A stretch of 64,000 nucleotides of DNA, from the NCBI RefSeq assembly GCF_964199755.1, contig NC_133910.1:4238501-4302500 (forward strand), read 5' to 3'. This document shows positions 36,300 through 47,300 of this stretch, one piece after another. The position numbers and the translations under genes are program-made. Below the pieces are notes generated by a model. That model searched no databases, had not been told where the DNA came from, and saw nothing but the letters and a program-made list of their open reading frames with translations. Positions within the stretch are counted from its first letter, which is position 1; every line of letters begins with the position of its first letter. The DNA comes from Larus michahellis. Taxonomy: Eukaryota; Chordata; Aves; Charadriiformes; Laridae.

Positions 36300-38094
36300 G
36301 CAGCCGAGCAACCGCGTTTATTTCCTTCAAAAATAGGCAATTCTCTTCGTACAAAATACCAGCCGAATGGCTCTGCTGGGCGTTACAAAATAGGAGAGAG
36401 GGGGAAAAAAAAAACCCAAACCCATCATTTTTTGCTCCCAGCTATTGCATTTGGGATAGTTAAATACGCTCCCCACATACTGGGCAGGGGGGGGGGGCCT
36501 CACACCGGCCAGCGCAGCCGTGACCTGGCCCGTCGGCTCGCTTGGGACACAGGAGCAGTTGCCACCAAAGAGACATAAATCTTCTTGAACCACCCCCCCC
36601 GGCCCCGCGTGCCCCCAACCCACCCCTCTCCCCCAAAAAGGGCAGGGGCAACCCCATTCCCAGCCCCTGCCTGTCCCCCCCCGCCCCGGGCCCCGGGTTG
36701 GTTGCAGGATCTGGGCTCAGTGGCTTTGCAGGCGCTTGGGGAGGTTTTAGACCTGAGTTACTCACCGGGGGTGTTAGTGATTCCCGCCACCCCCCCCGCC
36801 ACACCCCCAAAAAAACCTAGGGTTTCGTACCAAAAAAAAAAAAAAAAAAAATTCAAAAATAAATAACTTTGACGCGGGCACTTTAGGTAGGTCCTACACA
36901 TAAACACGGGCAGGGGCACAGCGGGCTGAGATGCTCGGGGATGGAGGGGGGGGGGTTTGGCCGGCCCCATGTTCGGGGGGCACAGGGTGCAGGTCCCACA
37001 TGGGTCCCCCCCCCCCACAGGGCACCTTGCCCTCCCTAAGGGCTGCCCCCACTACATCCATTTCATTAAAAAATAAGCATTAATTCATCATAAAACCAGC
37101 CCCTGCAGGTACAGTGGCTCTGCAGAGTCATCCGTCCCCCCCCGACCCCAGCCAGGGACAGATCCTGCCCCTGTCTCGGTTCACGGGGTGATTTGTCCTC
37201 TACCAGCCCAAATTCCCTGGGAATCCCAAGGAAAACCCCCAAACCTTCTTTTTTGTTCTGGCTGGATGACACCGTGGGCGGCCACGTCCAGGGATGGCCA
37301 AAAAAAAAACCCTCGAATGCCCTAAGGATTAGGCTGGAAATTAAAAAAACCCCGTATATATGTATCTCGCTATAGATACATATACATACACACCACACAC
37401 ACACACACACACTCCATATCACCAATCAACCCTTACAGAGCGATTTAGCTGCTGACTAGCTACCTTGGAGAAAGAAAAATTCACATAACCCCCCCCCAAA
37501 CAAAGCGTTTTCCCAGGGAGGACCCGGCTGGGTTCAAGTCCAAAGGCAGAGCAGGGGGACACATGGGTCGAACCCCCAGCACTGAGCCCCCGGAGGATGC
37601 CCAAAGGCTGGGAAAGGGGATGAACAGGGAATGGCGGGTATTTCTGCCCACGCAGGTAAAGAGAGCTGCCAAGGTGGGGGGTCGACCTGTGTTGCAGGAG
37701 GACCTGCACAAAGTCGGAGCATCCCCAGAAGTGCTCAGCTGGGGGTGGCATCTGCCCTGGGGGACACCCCCTCGGTCCCAGGGGACGGTGGTCTCCTGCC
37801 GGGGCTGTGCTCACACCCCGGGGTGGGGGTCACGGGGACACCTCTGCCTCCCGTCTTGTCCCCCCCCTTCCTGCAGCTTGTGTGGCCCTGAAAACAGACG
37901 GACAGAGGGACAAGCGATGCAGGTCTAGGGCAAGCGGGATGGGGACAGGAGCCGGTGCAGGACCCTGTGGAGATGCCTCCAACGCCGGTGTCCCCAGGTC
38001 TAGCAGGGAGCACCCAACGCCGGGATGCTGATGGAGGGGGACCATCCTCCTCCTCCTCCTGCCCCCGGTGAGGGCGGGGGGTGGTTTGGGACCC
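36300..38094 (-). other. AKNA: Probable AKNA 3' UTR
   Basis: No coding exon is recognised between the AKNA stop and the STXBP1 3' end. It contains a poly-A tract (36831-36850, + strand) and a (CA)n microsatellite (about 37389-37413). It is assigned as AKNA 3' UTR by position and poly(A) signal only. Confidence 0.5.
36317..36322 (-). terminator. AKNA: Probable AKNA polyadenylation signal (AATAAA on - strand)
   Basis: tttatt on the + strand in a quiet region 1.8 kb past the AKNA stop codon. No better canonical signal was noticed between here and 38094. Convergent with the STXBP1 signal about 200 bases away. Confidence 0.5.
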
Positions 38095-38377
38095 TCAGAA
38101 GAGGCAGGAGCCCCGCAGGTGCCGCGCTCGGCTGAGCTCGGCGCCCAGCGCCCGGCTCATGCGGGTGGTGGTGAGCCTCATGCCCTGGGCAGCCTCCACG
38201 GCCCGGCTCAGGGACCGGTTCAGCTCCTCCAGCTCCTCCAGGTCCAGCCTCAGGCAGCGGCGGTGGGCAGCGGCGTGCGGCCGGGGGGGATGCTCTGCCC
38301 CCCCGAGCCCCTCGGGGTGTCGGAGGGGGACCCCGGCCATGGCTGGGGCTGAGGTAGGTACCGCTGGGGAGCAGTAG
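38095..38377 (-). CDS. AKNA: AKNA last coding exon 21 (residues 1231-1324)
   Basis: Starts inside the L1231 codon (LYCSPAVPTSAPAM) and ends with the conserved coiled coil LDLEELEELNRSLSRAVEAA and the terminus RGSCLF, then stop tga (38097-38095). Matches the human end ADLRQAHSLRGSCLF closely. Confidence 0.95.
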
Positions 38378-41300
38378 CTGGGAAGAAGAAGGGGACACGG
38401 GCTCGGCTTTGCTCTGCGGACTGTGTCCCCAACAGGGCTCTGTGCCTCCCCTCTGCCTTGTCTTTCATCCCTCTCCAACCCCCAGCACCCATCTCCCCCT
38501 GCTCACCCCGCCTTGCAGACCCCCCCCCAAAAAGGAGCTGGGGGGACCCGCTCCCAGCCATCTGCCACCAGGGTCCCTGGGGTCCATGGACAAACCCGTG
38601 GGTCCCTGGGGTGGGCACAGCCCCTCCTGGGTTCACTCTCCTCCCCTGGGAGATGCTGACACCCCCCCCCCCCAACCCCCGCCGCCCCCCGCAAGCCGCA
38701 GAGCATCCTTACAGCAGGGGGGGTGCATAAGGCACGAGGGGGACGGGCGCAAGGCAGCCGATGGCGGGGGTGGCACCAGGGCTGGCCACCAAGTACCAAA
38801 CTCCAGGTTGCTCCGGCTTCTCGGCGCGGGGACGGACGTGGGAGCTGGGGGGGGATGTGCCACCGGGGCCACGCTCTGCTGTGGGGAGGAAGGTGGTTAG
38901 ATGTCCCTGGGGGGGTTAGATGTCCCCAAGGGGGCGCAGCCCCAGGTTACCCCCCCCAGCCCTGTGCCATGCTGGGCTGCCACCGCCAGTGGGAATACCC
39001 CACGCCCAGGGGTCTGAGGGTTGTTCCCTGTCCCCAAAAGCTGTGCCAAGCACATGCCACCCCTGTCACCCACCGTGTGTGGCTCCGTCCCTGTCACCAG
39101 AAGCGGGGGCACCCGTGGGTGTGTGGCAGGTGGGGCAGCATGTCCTCCTTGGGGTGCTGTGCCGGGGCGGCCTCGTGGCATCCCCTGCCCGGGAGCCGGC
39201 TACGGAGAGAGGAGCGAGGGTGTCTGGGAACATCCCTGCGCAGAGCAAGCCAGGGCAGTTTGGAAAGAGCAGAGAGGTTTGGGGGGGGGCTGAAAAGGGG
39301 AGGGTCTGCAAAAAGGGGAGGCGTCTGCAAAAAGGAGGGGTCTGAAAAAAGGAGGGGGTGTCTGCACGAAGGGGGAATGTCTGCAAAAAGGGGGGTCGGA
39401 AAAAGGGGGGGGTGTCTGTGAAAAGGGGAAGGGTCTGCAACAGGGGGGATCTGAAAAAAGAGGGGGTGTCTGCAAAAAGTGGGGTCTGAACAGGAGGGTC
39501 TGCAACAGGGGGGATCTGCAAAAAAGGTGGGTCTGGAAAGGGGGAGTCTGCAAAAAGGGGGAGGTCTGCAAAAAGTAGGGGGGGGTCTCCAAAAAGGGGC
39601 ATCTGAAAAGGGGGGGGCTCTGCAAAAAGGGGAGGGTCTGCAAAAAGGTGGGGGGCTGAATAGGAGGGTCTGCAACGGGGGGGGTCTGCAAAAAGGGGGT
39701 GGCTTGAAAAGGAGGAGGTCTGCAAAAAGGATAGTCTGGAAAGGGGGTGTCTGCAAGAAAGGGGGGGTCTGCAAAAAGGGGGGGGGTCTGCAAAAGGGAG
39801 GGAGGGAGTCTGCAAAGGAGACGGGGCGGGGGGGGGCGCTCTTCAAAACAAGGAGGTCTGCAAAAAGCGGGGGGTGCTGCAAAGCACTCTGCCTGCATCC
39901 AGCTCAGTTCCAGGCAGGGGACATGAGGGACAGAGGGGACATGAGGGACAGAGGGGACGGGGGGGGGACACAGCGCTGTCGCCCGGGAACGGGGTGGGTT
40001 AAGCATTATCTAAAGGACGGGGCTGGGGACAGGTTCCCGCTGCTCCCAGTGACACCAGTGGCTGCAGCCAGCAGCAGGGAGCTGGGCAGGCACCCCAGGG
40101 AGGGGGGGCTCTGGCCAAGGGGCAGCGGGGACACCCCCGAGCCTCTGTAATTAACGAATTGAAAGTCATTAGCAGGGACGTTAGAGAAGGCCAGAAGGGG
40201 CCGGGGGCTGTTCCCGGGGCCACTCACCCGATGGCGTCCCGTTCCCGTGGCACCGGGGGCATCCCGGGGCTCCTGGCTCTTCTTGGGGTGCTGGGGGGGC
40301 GCGCGGTGTCCCCACCGGGTACCGTGTCCCTGCCAAAACCCAGCGTGAGCGCGGCCGGGGCACGCCGCCACCGGGGATGCCACCCCCCGGCACTGACCGC
40401 CGCTGGCACCCACCTGTGTACTGTCCCCGAAATGTCACCGCACCTGGGGGGTTCCCAGGGCTGTTCCGCAGGGAGGGGGGGGCCCGGGGCCCGGCAGGCG
40501 AGGGGTCCGACTCGGAGGCTGCGGCGGAGGAGACGGATGCGTGGTGGGATCCGGAGGGTCCGTGCCCAAGGTCTGCAGGATCCGGCCACAGGCTGAGCGG
40601 TGCTGGGTCCCCCGGGGCCACCGGGACCTGCCCCGTCCCCGCGGTCCCCCCACTCCGTTCAGGGAGGGGGAAGCGATGTGCAGGGGGGGTGTCCCCACTG
40701 TCCCCTCCGTCCCCACCCCGGCAGGGTCCCACTTACTGAGGTCCAGCGCCGGCCTGTCCCGCGGCAGCGACGCCGACCTCCCCCTCCTCGTGGGTGCGAC
40801 CCTGGGGGTCACCCTGCCCCGCGCCGGGGGGCTCGGCTCCCTGCGGAGGGGACAGAGCCACTGTCACCACCCAGACCCCTCAGTGTCCCCTCAGGCATCC
40901 CCTTGACCCACCGCCCTGGTGCAGACAGGCTGCCAGTCCTGCGCCCCCCCCGCCAAAGCCCAACCTCTCCCAGGTCACAGCAGAAATGGGACAAACTGGG
41001 GGGTGTCCCCAGGCCCATGGGACACAGTGCTGCCACCAAGCAGGGGTGGCTGCTGCCTTCTTCCCCCCCTCCCCGGGGTCCCTCTTGCCACCTACCCGGA
41101 GGGCGCTGTGTCCCTGGGGGACGATGGTCCACTGGCCGCCGGCTGGCTCCTGGCTGGGGGGGTTCGTGGGGCGGCTTTCCCCTCGGGATAGCTGCGGGAG
41201 CGGTGCAGGCTCTCCTCCAGCCGCCGCCGCAGCCGCCACACCTCGTCCCGCAGCGCCCGGATGGCCTGGCTGCCGCAGGACAGATGCCATGGTGAGGGAC

Positions 41301-44300
41301 GCCTGCAGCCAGCGAAGCTCCCAGCGGTGCTGGCTGTGGCGGGGGGTGCAGCCCTGTCCCCCACACCCCCAGACCCCATGTCCGTCTCCATCCCCACTAG
41401 CCAGGACCTAGCGGCTCATGCAGGGATGCTCCCCAAAACCGAGCCCGGGGCTCGCCTGCGCTGAGGTCCAGTCTCAGCCAGCCCACACGTGTCACAAGTT
41501 TGGAGGACTCAGCTCCAGGTCCTGGCTCTCCCGGAAGGGAAAACCTGCTGCTGCCCGGGGGGAAGAGGCAGGTGCCTTTGGGGACTTTGCTTGGCGGGGG
41601 AGGGGGGGGTGTCCCTGTGTTAGGTGGGGGGGGCAGTTCAGCCCGGTTTTGGGGAGGGTAGGGGTACATAGCCACTCACTCGCGCTCCAGACGGGAGCCC
41701 AGCAGGTCGCAGCGAGCCGGGTGGAGCGACAGCGGGGTGGGGGATGGTGTTTCGGGGGACGCTGTGGGGCTGGCCAGGTCCCTGGCCATGGTGGGGGGGC
41801 GGCCGCCGGTGCTGGTGCAGCTCCTGCCTTCTGCCTCTGAGTCCATGTGAGCTGGGGCTGGGGGGGGGGGAAGGTGAGCTGAGGGACGTGGGGGTATCCC
41901 CCCCTGCCCAGGGAGAGACCTGGGAGAGCAGAGCCAGCAGGCGGGAGGCACCCCCGGGCCAGCACCCCGAGGGGGCTGGGGGACACCACAAACCAGAGCC
42001 CCCCCTCCCTGCAGAGCCAGGGCTCCCCCCCCCCCAAACTCTCTCCCTGGGGACACGTCTCTCCCCGAAACGCTGCCTACTCACTGCCGTCACCGTCACT
42101 GCCGTCACCGTCACCGTCGGGTCCCGCCTCACTGCCCGCGCTCTCGGCCCAGCGGGGGGGGGAGCTGCTCTGTGAAGGGGTGCTGGGGGGCAGGCGGAGC
42201 CCCCCCGTGCCCCTCTGCCTGCCCGCGGGGTAGATGCCCATCAGCGCCGGCTTGGAGGGAAGCGGGGTCACCTCTCTCTTCCGCGGAGGACAGAGGGTCG
42301 TGGGGACGGGAATGGAGGGTCCCGGTGAGCCGGGGGTCCTGGGGACAGGAGGGGTCATGTAGGCAGCTCCCACTGCTCACCCCCTGGCCATGGGCCACCC
42401 TGCACATCTCCAACCCTCCCAGCACCCCCTCCCTGCTCCCCACGTCCTCGTCACCTCTTCCCCCATCCCTGCTCCCCTTCAACGCCCCAAATCCCCCCTG
42501 ACAAAGCTGACAGCCTGTGTCCCCAAATCCCCACCCTGGGATGAGGGCAGGGACCCCGAGCTGTACCCGGTGCCGGGGGGACGGTGTTCAGGGGTGTGCA
42601 CGGGGGGTGACACTCTGCTGGCCTCCGAGCCCACGAAGCCGCTGTCTGTCTCCGGTGACACAATGCGCTGCTCCTGCAGGGGCACCAGGGAGGGCAGGAT
42701 TGGTGCTGCGCACCCCCCGGCGGGGTCTGGGGGTGCTGGGGGACGGGGACCCGCAGTCCTGGGGGACTCACCTTGCGGGGCCGGTGCTGGGTGGCAGAGC
42801 TGCCCACCCCACTGCTGCGGCGGGACAGGGGTGCCAGCGGTGGCTCGGGGAGCCCCAGGAGGGGCTTGGCTACAGCCGGCAGGTCCTCAGCAGTGGCAGG
42901 CGACAGGTGGCCCCGTGTCGCCCCTGGCCATGGGAGCTCCTCGGGGGGCAGCAGAGTGGCTCTCCTCTCCGAGGGGTGCCTGTGGGGGGAGGATGGAGCA
43001 TGAGTGATGGGGCAGAGCACCCCCAAATGTGGAGAAATGCCCTGGTGCAGCCAGCTCTCCCATGGAGGCTGTTAACTCTGAAGCCTATCAATGCCAGTGA
43101 GGTAAAAGCTGAGTCCTGACATAAAACCCCCCACTGGCCCTACCTGGGGCACTTGTCCTCCCACAACACTTACAGGGAGGAGGTCTCGAGGTCGGCCTCC
43201 TCTTCTAGTGACCGTGTCCTGCAGGGGACCTGGCTGGGGCCACTGTCCCCTGCTGCAGGTCCATCCGCCTCCTCCTGGCACCCGCTCTCTGCCACGCTCA
43301 GCTGCTCCAGGCTCAGCGACTCCGGCAAGGACTTGAAGTGCTTGTACCTGGGGGGGGACACACAGGCAGGAGATGGTAGTTTTGGGAAGTGGCTCCCTGC
43401 CCATGTCCCCCCACCGGCCCAGCCCCACCGTGAGGACACTCACTGGGCCAGCAGGTCACCAAAATCCTCCTCCACTTGTAGCTGCTTGTGCCAGAGGCGC
43501 CGGGACAACCCCCCCGTCACCGCCTCGTTGTCCCCCGCTGTCCCCCGGGGACCCTCCGTCAGCGCGGGGCTCTGCAGGGCACAGCGAAAGGGGATGGGAG
43601 AAGCATGACCCCCACCCCAGCCACAGCAGGGTGCCCCCACCCCAGCATCTATGCCCCCCACCCCCCAGCCCCGTCCGCCCCCCCGCAGCCTTGCCCAGCT
43701 CACCTCGGGGCGTGGGGAGACGGCGGTCGGTGGTGGGGAAGGGGCTGGTGGGGAGCGGGGCTGGGCTGGGGGCTGCGGGGGGAGCTTCCCCCCAGCCCCG
43801 GGCTCCAGCCGCTCCTTCAGCTCCTCCAGGCGCAGCCCCAGGTGGAAAATCTCCCCTTCCACCGCCCTGCAAGACAGCAGCCATCGGTGACGGGGAGACA
43901 CCGGACCCCGCAGCACCGGGGTTTGGCTGGGGAGGGGGCGGCGGGGGGCAAGCACTTACCGATCGGGATCGAAGTCCCCCGAGGCCCCCGGGTGCTGGTG
44001 CCGGGCTCGCAGGTACGCCCGCTCCAGAGCGTCCTGAGCATCCTTCAGCTTCCTAAACCTCTGCGGCAGAAGCGCGATGTCCCAGCCTGGTCCCCGCCAC
44101 CCCCCCGGCCTCACCACGCATCCCCGGGCTGGGGGGGTGGGAAGGGGCTGACCCACCTGGAGCTGTTCCTGAGGCGCGGGGCTCCCTGCCCGCATCCAGC
44201 CTTCGAAGGATTCCACCTGGCCGGGAGAGAAAGGGCTGAGCCCCCCCACTATTGCTGCCCCCCACCCTGTGTTCCACCCCCCAACAACCCGGGGCTTGCC

Positions 44301-47300
44301 TGTGCCTGCAGCTTGTGGGTCTGTCCCACCAGTGTCCGTGTCAGCTGGGTCCCCGGGCAGCGGCACAGCCCCGGGCAGGTGGGGCAGCCCCCCCCGGGCG
44401 GAGGGGGGGAAGGAGGCTGGAGTGATCCTGCCCGGTCTGGTGGTCCCAGTGCTGGAGCTGTAAGAATCATAGAATGGTTTGGGTTGGAAGGGACCTTAAA
44501 GACCATCCAGTGCCACCCCCTGCCCTGGGCAGGGACACCTCCCACCAGCCCAGGTTGCTCCAAGCCCCGTCCAACCTGGCCTTGAACCCCTCCAGGGATG
44601 GGGCAGCCACAGCTTCTCTGGGCAACCTGGGACAGCGGCTCACCGCCCTCAGGGTGAACAATTTCTTCCTAATACCTCATCTAAATCTCCCCTCTTTCAG
44701 TTTAAAACCAGCACCCCTCGTCCCATGGCTCCCCTCCCTGCTCCAGAGTCCCTCCCCAGCTTTCCTGGAGCCCCTTTAGGGACTGGAAGGGGCTCGAAGG
44801 TCTCCCCGGAGCCTTCTCTTCTCCAGGCTGAACCCCCCCAGCTCTCTCAGCCTGTCCCCACAGCAGAGGGGCTCCAGCCCTCCCAGCGTCATCATGAGAA
44901 ACACAAGAACAAGGTGTCCCCGTGCCTTGGGGGAAGCTGTGGGTTCGGGATTTTGGCTGAACACCCCCCCACATACCGGAGCGGGAGGGTGATGAGCTGG
45001 ATGGGGGAACACGGTTCAACCCACCTGCGCCCGGTGAGGACGGCGGGGCCGGGGCCATGCTGAAAGCGGCCGTCCTGGCCTGCGGGATGCTGAGGGCCAT
45101 CACCCGGCAGCCGGTGCCCACGGTGCCCACCGAGAGGCTGCGGCTGGGCTGCGGCGGGTCGGCGTACAGGCTCACCTGGGGGCGGCGAGAGGGGATTGGG
45201 GGCGCCCACCCTGCACCCCAACCCTGGCACTGCCCACCCTCAACGCCTGCCCCCATGGGGACAGCAGGCAGCCGGAGGGGAAGGCGGGGGGCACAGCTGG
45301 GCACCGGCCCTGCCTCAGTTTCCCCACCCACGCAGCGGTGCAGGGCGGGAGGTGACACGGGGACACGCTTCCGCCCCGCTCTCCTGCCATGTCGGTGACG
45401 TGCCCGGCAGCCACCCCCGCCATTTCGGGGCTGTTTCGGCACAGCGGAGGGGAACCCGCTGAGGGGGGACACTGGCTTTGCAGCAGCCTCACACCCTCCC
45501 CCCCCCTCCCCGGGCTGGGCTTGCTCAACCGCAGCTCCCTGGGAGGAGGAAGAGTGGGGCCGGGGGAGGAAGACGCCCTGAATAACCCTGGGGAGGGGGG
45601 AGCAGAGCGGGGTTTCCCCCCTCCCCAGTACCCACCCTGGCGCCCAGGCGCAGCTGGTCGATGGTGTTCTCGGCCTCGGCGTACTTGGTCAGCAGCTTGT
45701 GGTAGTCGTCCTGCGGGGAGGGGACACGCAGCGGGTGACGGCACCCGGTGTGGGGACGGGGGCTCGGAGGATGCTCGAGGGGAGGGAGGTAAAGGGGGAT
45801 GCAGCACGCAGGGAGGCAGCCCTGTGTGGGGATGACAGGGCTGGGGGCGGGGGGGGGGTGTCCCATGAGTGGGGGACACCGTGGGGTGCAGAAACCCACC
45901 CCCCAAAGCAGCCAGCCAGTCTGGTGCAGATGTGACCCCCGTTTCTCTGCGTGGGGGACAGCCTCCCGCTCCTCCCAGGGGACAGGAGGGCATCCCAGGG
46001 GACAAGCGTCCCGGGGACAATGAACATTGCAGGGGGGTGGCACAAGCTTACTGGGGGGGCACACGAGCATCCCTGCCTTCATCCCTGAGAGCCATCCACA
46101 TCCCTGCCTGGTCCTTCCCTCCTCGCCAGCACCCATGAAGGACCAGCCCCCCATCGGTGACACAGGGCTGGCTCATGGGGCTGGTGACATCTCCATTTCG
46201 CCTCCACCCCCTGGTCCCCCCCAACCCCGGAGACCCTCCCAGTAAGGCCTCTCTGGCTGAACTGGGGGAACTGGGCGTTACCTGGAGCTGCTGCACCAGC
46301 TGGGTGGCTTGCCTGGGGGACCTGAACTCCTGCGGCAGCCCGGTGGCGGTGGGGGGCTGCGGGGGGACGCCCTCCCCGCTGCTCAGCAGCACCTCCCGCA
46401 CGATTTCGGCCGGGGACTTGAAGCCCACGGGGCCACCCGTGGCCCTGGGGCGAGCGGGCAGGGCTCGGCCCCGCGGCGGCCGGTAGCTCTGGTCGAACTT
46501 CACCCGCGCCTCCACCTTGGAGAGGTCGGGCAGGGGGTGGTTGAGCCGCCCCCGGCCGTACTGGGTGCCATCACCCGTGCCGGTGCCCGATCCCGAGGGA
46601 TGTCTCGCCTGCTTCCCACCCGCGTGCCGCTGCCGGGGGCTCCGGGATGGCGATTGATGGCCGGGTTTGGGGGCCGGCACCGCGGGCGCCACTTTCTTGG
46701 GCAGCCGGGACCTGGGGTGCAGCTGGGGCGCAGGGGGGGTCCCGGTGCCCCAGGGCTCCCCGGTGGGTGCCGAGGCAGCGGTGCCGGGGGCAGCCCCAGC
46801 CGGCTGGGGCTCGGGGACAGGCTGGGTGCTGGCGGTGGCATCACGGAGGTCATCGGTGGAGAGGTGCAGCAGGAGGCTCTGGCTCGGGGTCCAGCCCTGC
46901 CCATGCCCCCCTCCGGCATCCCTGGCTGTGTCCCAGCCCCGGTGACGGCGGGACGGGGTGGCAGGGCCAGGGCTGGCGTCCGACAGCCCCGAGGTGTCCC
47001 CACGGTCCGTGCTGCAGCTGCGGGGCTGGCAGAGAGCCCGGCCGTCCTGCGATGGCTCAGGGCTGGCGCTGGACCCCGAGCCCCACCGGCCCTCGTAGGA
47101 GAGCTCGGGGTAGGGGTCCCCATCGCTCTCTGCCCCCCAGGGCCCCTCGTCCCCCCCGGAGCTGCCCCGCTCCTCGTCCTCCTCCGCCGGGTCCCGCCAG
47201 GGGTGCCAGCAACCCTCCTCCGCCGGGGACCCCTCCTCCAGGTCCTCGCCGTCGCCTGCAAAACACCGGCGCTGCGGGGCTGCTGCCAGCCAGCCCGTGC

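Noticed and set aside
38713-38844. Shorter AKNA exon 20 starting at 38844
   Set aside because: A good-looking acceptor, but its phase with exon 19 would destroy the conserved WYLVASPG frame; the acceptor ending at 38879 fits.
44300-44344. Short version of AKNA exon 5 using acceptor cccag at 44345
   Set aside because: Would put exon 5 and the following VESFEGWMRAG exon out of frame.
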